DNA of 64,000 nucleotides from Mycolicibacterium litorale. Lineage in GTDB: Bacteria; Actinomycetota; Actinomycetes; Mycobacteriales; Mycobacteriaceae. The notes under the pieces are model-generated. The model did no database searches. It saw nothing but the letters and a program-made list of their open reading frames with translations, and was not told where the DNA came from. Numbering within the stretch: the first letter of the stretch is position 1; every line of letters begins with the position of its first letter. The DNA lies in NCBI RefSeq assembly GCF_014218295.1, contig NZ_AP023287.1:806001-870000 (forward strand), given 5' to 3'. Shown one piece after another: positions 50,291 through 58,736 of the stretch. Both the position numbers and the translations under genes were made by a program.

Positions 50291-51115
50291 TCAGCCCTGC
50301 GCCTCGACGGCGACCGGCTGCCACTGCTCCCACGTCGCGAGCCGGCTCTCGTAGTCGGCCTTGGCGAGCTGCAGCGGCAGTTCCCCGAAGAACACCCGAA
50401 GCGGGGGTTTCTCGGCGTCGACGACCTTGAGGAGCGCCCGGGCCGACGCCTTCGGATCGCCTTGGACCGCGGCGCGCCGGCTGCGGACGGCCTCCGCCTG
50501 TGCGTGCGCCTCGGCATACGCGGGCAGCGGGGTCGCGTGCCTGGCGGACGGGCCCGCCCAGTCCGTCGAGAAACCTCCGGGTTCGATCAGCGTCACGTGC
50601 ACTCCGAACGGCTCGACCTCCTGTGCCAGCGACTGCGAGAAGCCCTCCAGCCCCCACTTCGAGGCGTGGTAGGCGCCGATGTTGGCGAACGCCGAGATCC
50701 CGCCGATCGACGACACCTGGATGATGTGGCCGCTGCGCTGCTCACGCAGGTAGGGCAGCGCCGCCTGGGTGATCCACAGCGCGCCGAACAGGTTGGTCTC
50801 GAGCTGGTCGCGGAACTCCTGTTCGGTGAGTTCCTCGATGAAGCCGAACTGTCCGTAGCCTGCGTTGTTGACGACGATGTCGAGCCGTCCGAAGTGGTCG
50901 TGGGCCTGTGTGACCGCCGCGAAGTCGGCATCGCGGTCGGTCACGTCGAGTGCGATGGGCAGCAGCGCATCGCCGAACTTCTCGGCCAGGTCGGCCAATG
51001 CCGCGGTGTCGCGTGCCGTCGCGGCCACGCGGTCACCCCGTTCGAGTGCGGCGATCGTCCATTCCCGGCCGAATCCGCGCGAGGTACCAGTGATGAACCA
51101 GACTTTTCCGCTCAT
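50291..51115 (-). CDS. Short-chain dehydrogenase/reductase
   Basis: A 274-residue classical [17 protein letters not shown] is the cofactor loop, NNAGYGQFG the NNAG motif, [26 protein letters not shown] holds Ser, Tyr and Lys of the active site. TARDT after strand 2 suggests NADP. AAAGG lies before the ATG at 51115; the 258 open codons before it are a shadow of menG. It is divergent from menG by 69 bases. Substrate unknown. Confidence 0.9.
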   Translation of the reverse strand: MSGKVWFITGTSRGFGREWTIAALERGDRVAATARDTAALADLAEKFGDALLPIALDVTDRDADFAAVTQAHDHFGRLDIVVNNAGYGQFGFIEELTEQEFRDQLETNLFGALWITQAALPYLREQRSGHIIQVSSIGGISAFANIGAYHASKWGLEGFSQSLAQEVEPFGVHVTLIEPGGFSTDWAGPSARHATPLPAYAEAHAQAEAVRSRRAAVQGDPKASARALLKVVDAEKPPLRVFFGELPLQLAKADYESRLATWEQWQPVAVEAQG

Positions 51116-51171
51116 GAGCCTTTCAAGACCCCCGCGGCGTCCCCCATTCCCGTTCACCGCGGATTCACAGG

Positions 51172-51177
51172 TAGCGT
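51172..51177 (+). promoter_or_regulatory. Leaderless-type -10 of menG
   Basis: TAGCGT, seven bases before the GTG at 51185. Confidence 0.5.
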
Positions 51178-51184
51178 CGGCGTC

Positions 51185-51877
51185 GTGAGCCGCGCGACGC
51201 TGGACAAGAACCCCCACGAGGTCGCGTCGATGTTCGACGCGGTGGCACGCCGCTACGACCTCACCAACACCGTGCTGTCGCTGGGGCAGGACCGGTTCTG
51301 GCGGCGGGAGACCCGTTCGGCGTTGCGGATCGGTCCCGGTGACAAGGTGCTCGACCTCGCCGCCGGCACCGCGGTGTCGACGGTCGAGCTCGCCGGCTCG
51401 GGAGCGTGGTGCGTGGCGGCCGACTTCTCGGTGGGCATGCTGGCGGCGGGCCGGGACCGCGCCGTGCCGAAGGTCGCCGGCGACGCCACCAAGCTGCCGT
51501 TCGCCGACGAGTCGTTCGACGCGGTGACGATCAGCTTCGGTCTGCGAAACGTCGTCGACCATGTGGCGGGGCTGCGGGAGATGGCCCGGGTGACGCGGCC
51601 GGGCGGTCGGCTGGTGGTGTGCGAATTCTCCACCCCCACGAACCGCGCCTTCGCCACGCTCTACAAGGAATACCTGATGAAGGCGCTGCCGCGGATGGCG
51701 CGTGCGGTGGCCTCCAACCCCGACGCCTACGTCTATCTCGCCGAATCGATCCGCGCCTGGCCGGACCAGGCGGGTCTGGCGCAGCGCATCGCCGACGCGG
51801 GCTGGTCGGACGTACGGTGGCGTAACCTCACCGGCGGCATCGTCGCGCTGCACGCCGCGGTCAAGCCGCTGCGCTGA
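51185..51877 (+). CDS. menG: Demethylmenaquinone methyltransferase
   Basis: A 230-residue UbiE/MenG-type C-methyltransferase, the last classical step of menaquinone synthesis. [16 protein letters not shown] is the N-terminal family signature, [16 protein letters not shown] motif I and [25 protein letters not shown] the C-terminal family signature. It matches Rv0558 in length and position. GTG 51185. The next gene is convergent, so menG is monocistronic. Confidence 0.95.
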   Translation: MSRATLDKNPHEVASMFDAVARRYDLTNTVLSLGQDRFWRRETRSALRIGPGDKVLDLAAGTAVSTVELAGSGAWCVAADFSVGMLAAGRDRAVPKVAGDATKLPFADESFDAVTISFGLRNVVDHVAGLREMARVTRPGGRLVVCEFSTPTNRAFATLYKEYLMKALPRMARAVASNPDAYVYLAESIRAWPDQAGLAQRIADAGWSDVRWRNLTGGIVALHAAVKPLR

Positions 51878-51911
51878 CCGGTCCCGCACGCGCGACGGCG
51901 GCGGGCACGCC

Positions 51912-52454
51912 TCACCGTCGCACGGTCGCCGAGAACTCGATGGTGACGGTGTCGACGACCTTCATCGACCCCATGAACATCGAATAGGGTCTGACGCCGA
52001 AGTCGGTCTGCCGCACGGCGCTTCGCGCCTCCAAGCGCCACCCGTCGCCCTTGTCGGTGACCGCGACGTCCAGTGAGTGGGCTCGGTGGTGCCCGTGGAT
52101 CTCCAGCTCACCCGCCAGGTGGTAACCGCCGCCGGCGGGCGTCATTCGATCGCTGGTGAAGGTAACCGTCGGATAGCGTTGCGCGGACAGGGTTTTCAGC
52201 GCGTTGGTCCGTGCCAGCGCCCGCTCCGGACCGGACAGCGGTGTCACCCCGCCGTCGCCGCGTTCGATCTGCAACGAGTCGACGTCGGCGGTCAGCTCGA
52301 CCGCCACCGGCTCGTCGCCGTCCCAGCCGACACTCGCATGCCACGTCGCCACGAGGATCGTCAGGTGGTGACCCATCCGCGCGGCGGGTCCGGTGACGTC
52401 GGTGCGGATGCGCAGATCACCGTCGGACGCGTCGAGCTGGCACGGTGCGGGCAT
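51912..52454 (-). CDS. YceI family protein
   Basis: A 180-residue beta-barrel protein of the YceI type, which binds polyisoprenoids in a long pocket. RMGHHLTILVATWHASV and PTVTFTSDRMTPAG match conserved strands, and GELEIHGHHRAHSLDVAV and TDFGVRPYSMFMGSMKVVDTVTIEF the later ones. No signal peptide, so it is cytoplasmic. ATG at 52454, nine bases after the FMN reductase stop, so it is probably cotranscribed. Isoprenoid binding would fit the nearby menaquinone genes. Confidence 0.88.
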   Translation of the reverse strand: MPAPCQLDASDGDLRIRTDVTGPAARMGHHLTILVATWHASVGWDGDEPVAVELTADVDSLQIERGDGGVTPLSGPERALARTNALKTLSAQRYPTVTFTSDRMTPAGGGYHLAGELEIHGHHRAHSLDVAVTDKGDGWRLEARSAVRQTDFGVRPYSMFMGSMKVVDTVTIEFSATVRR

Positions 52455-52463
52455 GGGTGGCGC

Positions 52464-53105
52464 TCAGTCCTCGACCGTTCCGTCGCCGTGCGGCTGCGAC
52501 TCGCCGAGCAGACGTTGCATCTCGGTCAGTTCCTCGGTGAACACGTCGCGGCGGGTGCGGATGCCGCACGCCTGCAGCAGGCGGGCGAAGTCGGAGGCGG
52601 CCTTCGCGATCCGCGCGGCGAGGTCCGCGGCTTGCCGGTGTTCACCGAAGTCGGCCGTCGCGGCGTAGACACCGGTCGGTGAGACGATGGCGTGCAGGTA
52701 GGAGAACATCGGCCGCATCGCGTGTTCGAGGACGAGGGAATGGCGTTCCGTGCCGCCGGTCGCGCCGATGAGGACCGGCATCTCGGAGAGCGTCTCCTGG
52801 GGCAGCACGTCGAAGAACGACTTGAACAGCCCGCTGATGGAGGCGTTGAACGCCGGCGTCACGGCGATCACCCCGTCGGCGTCGCCGATCGTGGTGAAGG
52901 CGGCCTCCAGCTCGGCTGCCGCCAACCCGGTCAGCATGGCATCGGTGATCGAGCGGGCCAGGGGGCGCAGTTCGATCACCGAGGTGCTCACCGTGACGTC
53001 GCGCTCGCGCAGCTCGGATTCCACGGCGGCGGTGAGACGGTCGGCGAGCATCCGGGTCGACGACGGCTGGCGCAGCCCACCGCTGATGACGGCCAGGCGT
53101 GTCAC
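52464..53105 (-). CDS. NADPH-dependent FMN reductase, CE1759 type
   Basis: A 213-residue flavodoxin-like reductase. LAVISGGLRQPSSTRMLAD is the FMN phosphate loop, AVTPAFNASISGLFKSFFDVL the second FMN contact and ATGGTERHSLVLEHAMRPMF the C-terminal family region. It matches the CE1759 family, whose members pair with CE1758-type luciferase-like monooxygenases. GTG 53105 overlaps the stop of the monooxygenase gene by four bases (GTGA), so the pair is coupled and it should supply reduced FMN. Confidence 0.9.
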   Translation of the reverse strand: MTRLAVISGGLRQPSSTRMLADRLTAAVESELRERDVTVSTSVIELRPLARSITDAMLTGLAAAELEAAFTTIGDADGVIAVTPAFNASISGLFKSFFDVLPQETLSEMPVLIGATGGTERHSLVLEHAMRPMFSYLHAIVSPTGVYAATADFGEHRQAADLAARIAKAASDFARLLQACGIRTRRDVFTEELTEMQRLLGESQPHGDGTVED

Positions 53106-54187
53106 GGCGCCTGCTCCCGCGCCGCCGCCACCAGTGATCGGTGGGTCGGCGCATCGGGCACATGCTCGGGTCTGCCCACGCGGAATTCCTTGCGCAGCAC
53201 GGGGATCACCTCTTCTCCCAGCAGGTCGAGCTGCTCGAGCACCGTCTTGAGCGGCAGCCCGGCGTGGTCGATCAGGAACAGCTGCCGCTGGTAGTCGCCC
53301 GCGTACTCACGGAAGCCGAGCGTCTTGTCGATCACCTGCTGCGGTGACCCGACCGTCAGCGGTGTCTGGTCGGTGAACTCCTCCAGCGTGGGGCCGTACC
53401 CGTACACCGGTGCCTTGTCGAAGTAGGGGCGGAATTCGTCGACGGCGTCCTGGCTGTTGCGGCGCATGAACACCTGCCCGCCGAGTCCGACGATGGCCTG
53501 GTCGGCGGCGCCGTGTCCGTAGTGCTCGAACCGCTGCCGGTACAGCTGCACCAGGCGTTTGGTGTGGGAGGCCGGCCAGAAGATGTGATTGGCGAAGAAC
53601 CCGTCGCCGTGGAAGGCCGCCAGTTCGGCGATCTCCGGTGTGCGGATCGACCCGTGCCACACGAACGGCGGCACTCCGTCGAGTGGTTGGGGCGCCAGCG
53701 TGAAACCCTGCAGGGGAGAGCGGAACCGGCCGCTCCAGTCGACGACCTTCTCCCGCCACAGGCGTCGCAGCAGCCCGTAGTGCTCGACCGTCAGCGGCAC
53801 CGCCTGCCGGATGTCCTGACCGAACCACGGATACACCGGACCCGTGTTGCCGCGGCCGAGCATCAGATCGCAGCGCCCGCCGCTCAGGTGCTGCAGCACG
53901 CTGAAGTCCTCGGCGATCTTCACCGGGTCGTTGGTGGTGATCAACGTCGTGGAGGTGGACAGGATCAGGCGTTCGGTCTGGGCCGCGATGTAGCCCAGCA
54001 GCGTCGTCGGTGACGACGGCACGAACGGTGGGTTGTGGTGTTCGCCGGTCGCGAAGACGTCGAGGCCGACCTCCTCGGCCTTCCTGGCGATCGCCACGGT
54101 GGCGCGGATGCGCTCGTGTTCGGTCGGGGTGGCGCCGGTGGTCGGATCGGGGGTGACGTCCCCGACCGTGAAGATCCCGAATTGCAT
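53102..54187 (-). CDS. LLM-class FMN-dependent monooxygenase, CE1758 type
   Basis: A 361-residue luciferase-like monooxygenase. FATGEHHNPPFVPSSPTT near residue 45 contains the conserved His pair, LGRGNTGPVYPWFG is the CE1758-type loop, and PPFVWHGSIRTPEIAELAA the C-terminal barrel part. FMNH2 comes from the coupled reductase gene. ATG at 54187; the open frame extends 88 codons further up without support. Likely acts on an organic sulfur or ketone substrate, unknown. It is upstream of FMN reductase and YceI in one run. Confidence 0.9.
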   Translation of the reverse strand: MQFGIFTVGDVTPDPTTGATPTEHERIRATVAIARKAEEVGLDVFATGEHHNPPFVPSSPTTLLGYIAAQTERLILSTSTTLITTNDPVKIAEDFSVLQHLSGGRCDLMLGRGNTGPVYPWFGQDIRQAVPLTVEHYGLLRRLWREKVVDWSGRFRSPLQGFTLAPQPLDGVPPFVWHGSIRTPEIAELAAFHGDGFFANHIFWPASHTKRLVQLYRQRFEHYGHGAADQAIVGLGGQVFMRRNSQDAVDEFRPYFDKAPVYGYGPTLEEFTDQTPLTVGSPQQVIDKTLGFREYAGDYQRQLFLIDHAGLPLKTVLEQLDLLGEEVIPVLRKEFRVGRPEHVPDAPTHRSLVAAAREQAP

Positions 54188-54276
54188 GCTCAGGCGGTGG
54201 AGTAGTGGTTCACTGCAAGCTTCGTCATCACCGACGGATACCCGATGCACGCGGTCCGACACCGCAGCCGCGCCGG

Positions 54277-56463
54277 TCAATACGCCCGGCGCAGCCGCAT
54301 GCTCAGCGGCCGCCCGTCCGGATCGAGCACGAGCCGGTAGGCGGGGATGGTCAGCCATCGGTGCCGCGCCGGTGGCCGCTCCCGGGGGTCGAGCACATGT
54401 CGTCGCAACCGGCCCGGCGGTCGCGGCCCGCGACAGTCGTCGGCGTGCCACGCGTCGAGGCGGGCCGCCCGGGACCGGACGGTGTGGGCGGCCCGGTCGG
54501 GGTCGAGCAGGTCGGCATCGTCGTCGAGGCCGAGGTGTTCGCGCATCAGGTCGAGCCGCAGCCGTCGCGCGAACCGGCGGGCACCGTCGCCGAGGCCACC
54601 GGGGTCGGCCGGTTCGCGCGGATCCCGCTCATCGTCGATGACCGCGGCGGCCAGTTCCGAATCGTGGGTCCACGACCGATTGTTGAGGTTGTTGCTCCCG
54701 ACCACCGCCCAGACGTCGTCGACGATGCAGACCTTGGCGTGCACGTAGATCGGCCGGCCCTCCTCGTTCTCGATGTCGAAGATCTGGACGCGGTCGCCGC
54801 CCGCCGCCCGCACCATCGCCATGGCTTCGAGTTGGCCCATCTCGGCCGCCCGCGTCGCCACCTTCTGGTCGACGCGGCGCGGCACGACCGCGATCAGCTG
54901 CAGCTCGGGTGAGCGCCGCAGTGCCGCGGCGAAGATGCGCGCCACGTCCACCGACCACAGGTACTGGTCCTCGAGGTACACCAGCCGGCGCGCTCGCCGC
55001 AGGGCCTTGGCATAGCCGCGGGCGACGCTGCGTTCCCCCAGCGGGGCGAACGGATGAGCGGGGCGGCGGCGCGGATAGGTGCGCAGGAGCTGCACCGCGC
55101 AGCCGCCGGTGGCGGGCGGATCCTCGGCCGGCGGCGGAAGCGGTGACGCGCTGCGCGGTGAGCCGTGGACGAGGTCGGAGACCACGTGCCACGGCAGCCG
55201 GGTCGTCGGTGCGGGATCGTCCCACCGCTCACGGAACGAGTCCTCGATCTCGCGCACGGCCGGCCCCCGCACCTCCAATTGGATGTCGTGGCGCGCCGGG
55301 GTCGGGCCGTAGAGGTCGTCGGACGAGTCCGGTTGCGGGTCGCCGTGGTGGTCAACGCCGTCGCGGCTGCCGCGGTCGAGGTCCATCCCGCCGACGAACG
55401 CCAGGTCGTCGGCCGGGCGTCCGGCACGGCGGATCACGACCGACTTCTGGTGGTGGCTGCCGAGCGCACGGATCCGTTGGTCCAGAAGCACTTCGACACC
55501 GGCGGCGGCCATGTCTGCGGCGAAGGCCCGGTTCTGCTCGAGGTGGTATCCGAAGGCGCCGAGGTGCGCGCGCCACAGCAGCACGCGCACCAGCGCACCG
55601 CGCCGCGCGGCCGAGGCGAGCGCCTCGGCGACCGTCGGCCCCTCGTCGGTGAGCAGCTCGTCGGAGTCGGCGCGCCATCCGGCGACCAGCACCATGTCGC
55701 CCGCTCCGGCGGCGGCCAGCGCATCGGCCAGCGCGGCGAAGTAGCACCGGCCGTGTACGAGCGGGCGGACGGCGTTGTTCGTGGTCCACGCGCGCAGCCG
55801 GGTGGCCTCGTTACCGCGTTCGCCCGCGGTGAGGAACCACCCGCTGATCGCGGTCCGCGGTCGCGGTTGCAGCCCGAGGGCCGCATTCAGTTGCGGCAGG
55901 AGCTCTTCGGCGTTCGGCGCCGCCACCACCGTCGTCTCGGAGGGCCTGCCGTCGCGTGGCGTTCCCGTCGATCGGAGGCGGTCCTCGCGCAACGCGATCA
56001 CCGCCACCCGGCCGGGATGGCGGCGGGCGAAGTCGGCGAACAGCTCAGGGTCGGGTCCGGCGTCGTCGCCGAGAAGGATCCATCGGCGGTGCGGGTACTG
56101 TTCGAACAACCGTTCCAGGGCAGCACGTTTCGGCCCCAGGCTCTGACCGACGAGCCAGCCGGGAGCCAGGTCGCCGCCGGGGAGTACGGCGCCGCTCGGG
56201 TAGCCGTTGCGGCTGAGCACCTCCGCGAGCAGATCGGTGGACAGCTCAGGGGCAGCGGTCAGATAGAAGACCTCGGGCTCGAGGTCGGAGTGCGCGAGGT
56301 GACGGAGTAGATGCGGCATGCCCAGGACCGACCGGCGGTCGCGCGGGCTGCGGTTGAACAACGCCCCCACCCGGCCGAGCTGCCTGCGGACGTGGGTGAC
56401 CGGCAGCACCCCGTCCACGTCGCAGACCACGCCGAACGAGGACTCGACCTGAGGGCGCGGCAC
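54277..56463 (-). CDS. App1-type phosphatase/phospholipase D fusion
   Basis: A 728-residue protein with two catalytic modules. Residues 1-190 resemble the C-terminal half of App1/DUF2183 phosphatidate phosphatase: CDVDGVLP (DxDxV), VFYLTAAPELSTDLL and KRAALERLFEQYPHRRWILLGDD. From about 230 two PLD half-domains follow; the first has HHQKSVVI with GSRD downstream, the second VHAKVCIVDDVWAVVGSNN, a full HxKx4D. GTG at 56463 after GTGCC; longer frames are unsupported. The combination suggests phosphatidate made by PLD is dephosphorylated in the same protein, an inference. Cytoplasmic, no signal peptide. Confidence 0.84.
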   Translation of the reverse strand: MPRPQVESSFGVVCDVDGVLPVTHVRRQLGRVGALFNRSPRDRRSVLGMPHLLRHLAHSDLEPEVFYLTAAPELSTDLLAEVLSRNGYPSGAVLPGGDLAPGWLVGQSLGPKRAALERLFEQYPHRRWILLGDDAGPDPELFADFARRHPGRVAVIALREDRLRSTGTPRDGRPSETTVVAAPNAEELLPQLNAALGLQPRPRTAISGWFLTAGERGNEATRLRAWTTNNAVRPLVHGRCYFAALADALAAAGAGDMVLVAGWRADSDELLTDEGPTVAEALASAARRGALVRVLLWRAHLGAFGYHLEQNRAFAADMAAAGVEVLLDQRIRALGSHHQKSVVIRRAGRPADDLAFVGGMDLDRGSRDGVDHHGDPQPDSSDDLYGPTPARHDIQLEVRGPAVREIEDSFRERWDDPAPTTRLPWHVVSDLVHGSPRSASPLPPPAEDPPATGGCAVQLLRTYPRRRPAHPFAPLGERSVARGYAKALRRARRLVYLEDQYLWSVDVARIFAAALRRSPELQLIAVVPRRVDQKVATRAAEMGQLEAMAMVRAAGGDRVQIFDIENEEGRPIYVHAKVCIVDDVWAVVGSNNLNNRSWTHDSELAAAVIDDERDPREPADPGGLGDGARRFARRLRLDLMREHLGLDDDADLLDPDRAAHTVRSRAARLDAWHADDCRGPRPPGRLRRHVLDPRERPPARHRWLTIPAYRLVLDPDGRPLSMRLRRAY

Positions 56464-56554
56464 CCCTGGATTGTGCCCCGGTCCGACCGGTATGACGCAC
56501 CGAAGTGGGAAACTGGTCGCAGTGGTGATCAAAAGCGCTGTGCGAATCCATGTT

Positions 56555-56986
56555 TCAGCATCGCGATTCCCACAGCCGCAGGCTCTCCGCACCCGCTGTC
56601 GCGTCATGTGTCTGTTGGAAGTTGCGCCCGCCCCGGCGATAGGTCGCCAGCACCGCCGCGGGGACGTCGGGCTCGAGGAACGGATCCGGCAGCCAGCGGC
56701 ACGGCCGCACGTGCACCAGGTCGAGTGCGGTTGCCGCACCGGAGGTGTCGCGCCGGTACGGCCCCTCGACGCGGCCCAGCCAGAACAGGCCGTCAGGGTC
56801 ACGGGTCCACACCAGGGCGCCGTCGGGCACTTCGGCGAACCGCGCGACGCGGCGGTCGAGGCGCTCCGCGTCCACACCGCGCTCACCGAAGCCGCACACC
56901 CCGAGCCGGCGGGCCCGTGCGATCGTCCGTGCGACGTCAATGCCGTCGTCGCGCGACCGCATCGGCGCCCGGAACACCACCGCCAT
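56555..56986 (-). CDS. Conserved hypothetical protein, possible PUA/EVE-like fold
   Basis: A 143-residue basic protein. The middle part VWTRDPDGLFWLGRVEGPYRRD followed by LDLVHVRPCRWLPDPF has the look of Mrr-N/EVE-like small beta-barrel modules, but this is a weak impression. Three Cys are present. GGAGG precedes the ATG at 56986, which lies inside a 7-bp inverted repeat. No enzyme motif is seen. Confidence 0.65.
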   Translation of the reverse strand: MAVVFRAPMRSRDDGIDVARTIARARRLGVCGFGERGVDAERLDRRVARFAEVPDGALVWTRDPDGLFWLGRVEGPYRRDTSGAATALDLVHVRPCRWLPDPFLEPDVPAAVLATYRRGGRNFQQTHDATAGAESLRLWESRC

Positions 56987-57007
56987 ATCCGCCTCCCGCG
57001 GGATATG
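56984..57007. repeat. Inverted repeat between divergent small genes
   Basis: CATATCC (56984-56990) and GGATATG (57001-57007) are perfect reverse complements with 10 bases between, covering the start codon of the minus-strand gene and the TATGCT hexamer of the plus-strand gene. Confidence 0.45.
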
Positions 57008-57035
57008 CTGCCCGAGTTCGGTGACGGGAGTGCGG

Positions 57036-57305
57036 ATGCAGACGTTCTGGCGTTACGTGCGTTTCCAGTTGATGATGTTCACGTTCGGCATCGTCGGGCC
57101 GATCTTCCTGGTCCTCTACTTCGCCACCCAGCCCGACCCGTCGATGAAATGGGCGTACTGGTTCGGGCTGTTCATCACCGCCGCCGACGTCCTCATCGCG
57201 CTCGCGCTCACCGATTCGACCCGCAAGGACGACGCACCGCTCGACATGCGGATCGCCCTGGCGTTCGCGAACCGCGACCGGGGTCGCCTCGACGGCAACG
57301 ATTGA
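57036..57305 (+). CDS. Small two-TM membrane protein
   Basis: An 89-residue protein with helices at about 8-28 and 38-58 and a polar C-terminal tail. ATG 57036 has GGGAG six bases upstream; TATGCT (57004-57009) is a possible -10. It is divergent from the hypothetical gene at 56986. No family recognised; size and shape match small mycobacterial membrane proteins. Confidence 0.72.
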   Translation: MQTFWRYVRFQLMMFTFGIVGPIFLVLYFATQPDPSMKWAYWFGLFITAADVLIALALTDSTRKDDAPLDMRIALAFANRDRGRLDGND

Positions 57306-57333
57306 CCGGTCACACCGCGGGTAGTCCGGCGGT

Positions 57334-57495
57334 ATGACGAATGATCCGCAACCCCGGGACGAGCCAGGGCAGCTCTCCGGCGACGACGTCGACGACCTGG
57401 TCGACGACCGAACCCCACCGTCGGATGGGCGTGCGCTGTCGGCGAATGTGAAGGAGCCGGGTCCCGGAGTCAGCGGCCACCGCACCGACGCCTGA
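57334..57495 (+). CDS. Short acidic open reading frame, probably disordered
   Basis: A 53-residue frame beginning MTNDPQPRDEPGQL and rich in Asp, Pro and Gly, ending directly before the stop of menJ on the other strand. No ribosome binding site of note; TAGTCC lies six bases before the ATG. Composition is that of an intrinsically disordered protein. It may be a real small gene, but no homologue is recalled. Confidence 0.45.
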   Translation: MTNDPQPRDEPGQLSGDDVDDLVDDRTPPSDGRALSANVKEPGPGVSGHRTDA

Positions 57496-58716
57496 TCAGC
57501 TGAAGGGCTTGCGCGCGTCCAATCCCCGCGAGGCCAGTCCGCCGGCGCGCCACACCCGGGCGATCCAGTCGGCGTCCTCGTCGGTGACGAGGTTGCCCAT
57601 CACGCGCACGGCGATGCGCATCAGCATCGTCGACCGCATCGCCACCGGCCCGGTCAGGGGCAGGAACTTCGGCAGCGTCAGCAGCAGCGCCAGCCGGCGT
57701 GCCACGGAGAACCCGCGGGCGTAGTGCTCGGTCAGCACCGCGGGCCACGCCTGCGACACATCACCGGCACCGAGTAGGTCCGCGGCCAGCCGGCCGGTCT
57801 CCAACCCGTAGTCGATGCCCTCGCCGTTGAGCGGGTTCACACACGCGGCGGCGTCACCGATCAGCATCCAGTTCGGGCCGGCCACGCCCGAGACCGCGCC
57901 GCCCATCGGCAGCAGCGCCGACAGCGGTGCCCGCGGTTCGCCGTCGAAACCCCACTCCTCACGCCGCAGCGCCGTGTAATACGACATGAGCGGCCGCAGC
58001 GCGGCGTCGGCGGGCCGCTTCTCGGTGGCCAGCGCGCCGACGCCGATGTTCACCTCGCCGTTGCCCAGCGGGAAGATCCAGCCGTAGCCCGGCAGCACCG
58101 TGCCCTCCGGTGACCGCAACTCGAGGTGCGAGGTGATCCACGGCTCGTTGCTGCGCGGGGTGGCGAGATATCCCCGGACCGCGACGCCGTAGACGGTCTG
58201 CTGATGCCATCGGCGGCCGAGTGCGCGCCCCAGCGTCGACCGCGCCCCGTCGGCGACGATCAGTGTGCCGACCCCGACCTCGTCACCGGAATCCAGTGTG
58301 AGCGCCTCGACTCGGCCGGACGAATCATGTCTCACCCCAACGGCTTTGGTGCCGAGCATCATTTTGGCGCCGTCGTCGGCGGCCACGGACCGGATCCGGT
58401 CGTCGAGTTCGGTCCGGGGCACCGCGCTGCCCGTCGACGGGAACGACGGACCGGGCCAGGCGACCTCCACGTCGGCGCCGAATCCCGCCATCCGCAGACC
58501 GCGGTGGCGGATGCGGGTGTCCAGCCACGGTCCGAGGCCGAGGCGTTCGAGTTCGGCCACCGCCCGTGGGGTCAGCCCGTCGCCGCAGGCCTTGTCGCGC
58601 GGGAAACGGGCGGAATCGATCACCAGGACGTCGCGGCCGGCGCGAGCCGCCCACGCCGCGGCCGCCGAACCCGCAGGTCCGGCGCCGACTACGACCACAT
58701 CCGCCCGGCTGTTCAT
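57496..58716 (-). CDS. menJ: Menaquinone beta-reductase, geranylgeranyl reductase family
   Basis: A 406-residue FAD-dependent reductase that in mycobacteria saturates one isoprene unit of menaquinone (MenJ, Rv0561c). VVVVGAGPAGSAAAAWAA is the dinucleotide fold and DSARFPRDKACGDGLTPRAV the family Cys motif; GDAAACVNPLNGEGIDYGLE is the second FAD motif. Length matches. ATG 58716 with CATACT six bases upstream; divergent from grcC1 by 20 bases, so the two menaquinone-tail genes share a promoter region. Confidence 0.93.
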   Translation of the reverse strand: MNSRADVVVVGAGPAGSAAAAWAARAGRDVLVIDSARFPRDKACGDGLTPRAVAELERLGLGPWLDTRIRHRGLRMAGFGADVEVAWPGPSFPSTGSAVPRTELDDRIRSVAADDGAKMMLGTKAVGVRHDSSGRVEALTLDSGDEVGVGTLIVADGARSTLGRALGRRWHQQTVYGVAVRGYLATPRSNEPWITSHLELRSPEGTVLPGYGWIFPLGNGEVNIGVGALATEKRPADAALRPLMSYYTALRREEWGFDGEPRAPLSALLPMGGAVSGVAGPNWMLIGDAAACVNPLNGEGIDYGLETGRLAADLLGAGDVSQAWPAVLTEHYARGFSVARRLALLLTLPKFLPLTGPVAMRSTMLMRIAVRVMGNLVTDEDADWIARVWRAGGLASRGLDARKPFS

Positions 58717-58722
58717 TGTCAC

Positions 58723-58730
58723 AGTATGTT
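58723..58730. promoter_or_regulatory. Overlapping divergent -10 elements of menJ and grcC1
   Basis: TATGTT (58725-58730) is six bases before the grcC1 GTG; CATACT (58728-58723, minus) is six bases before the menJ ATG. They overlap by four bases. Confidence 0.5.
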
Positions 58731-58736
58731 GGCAGG

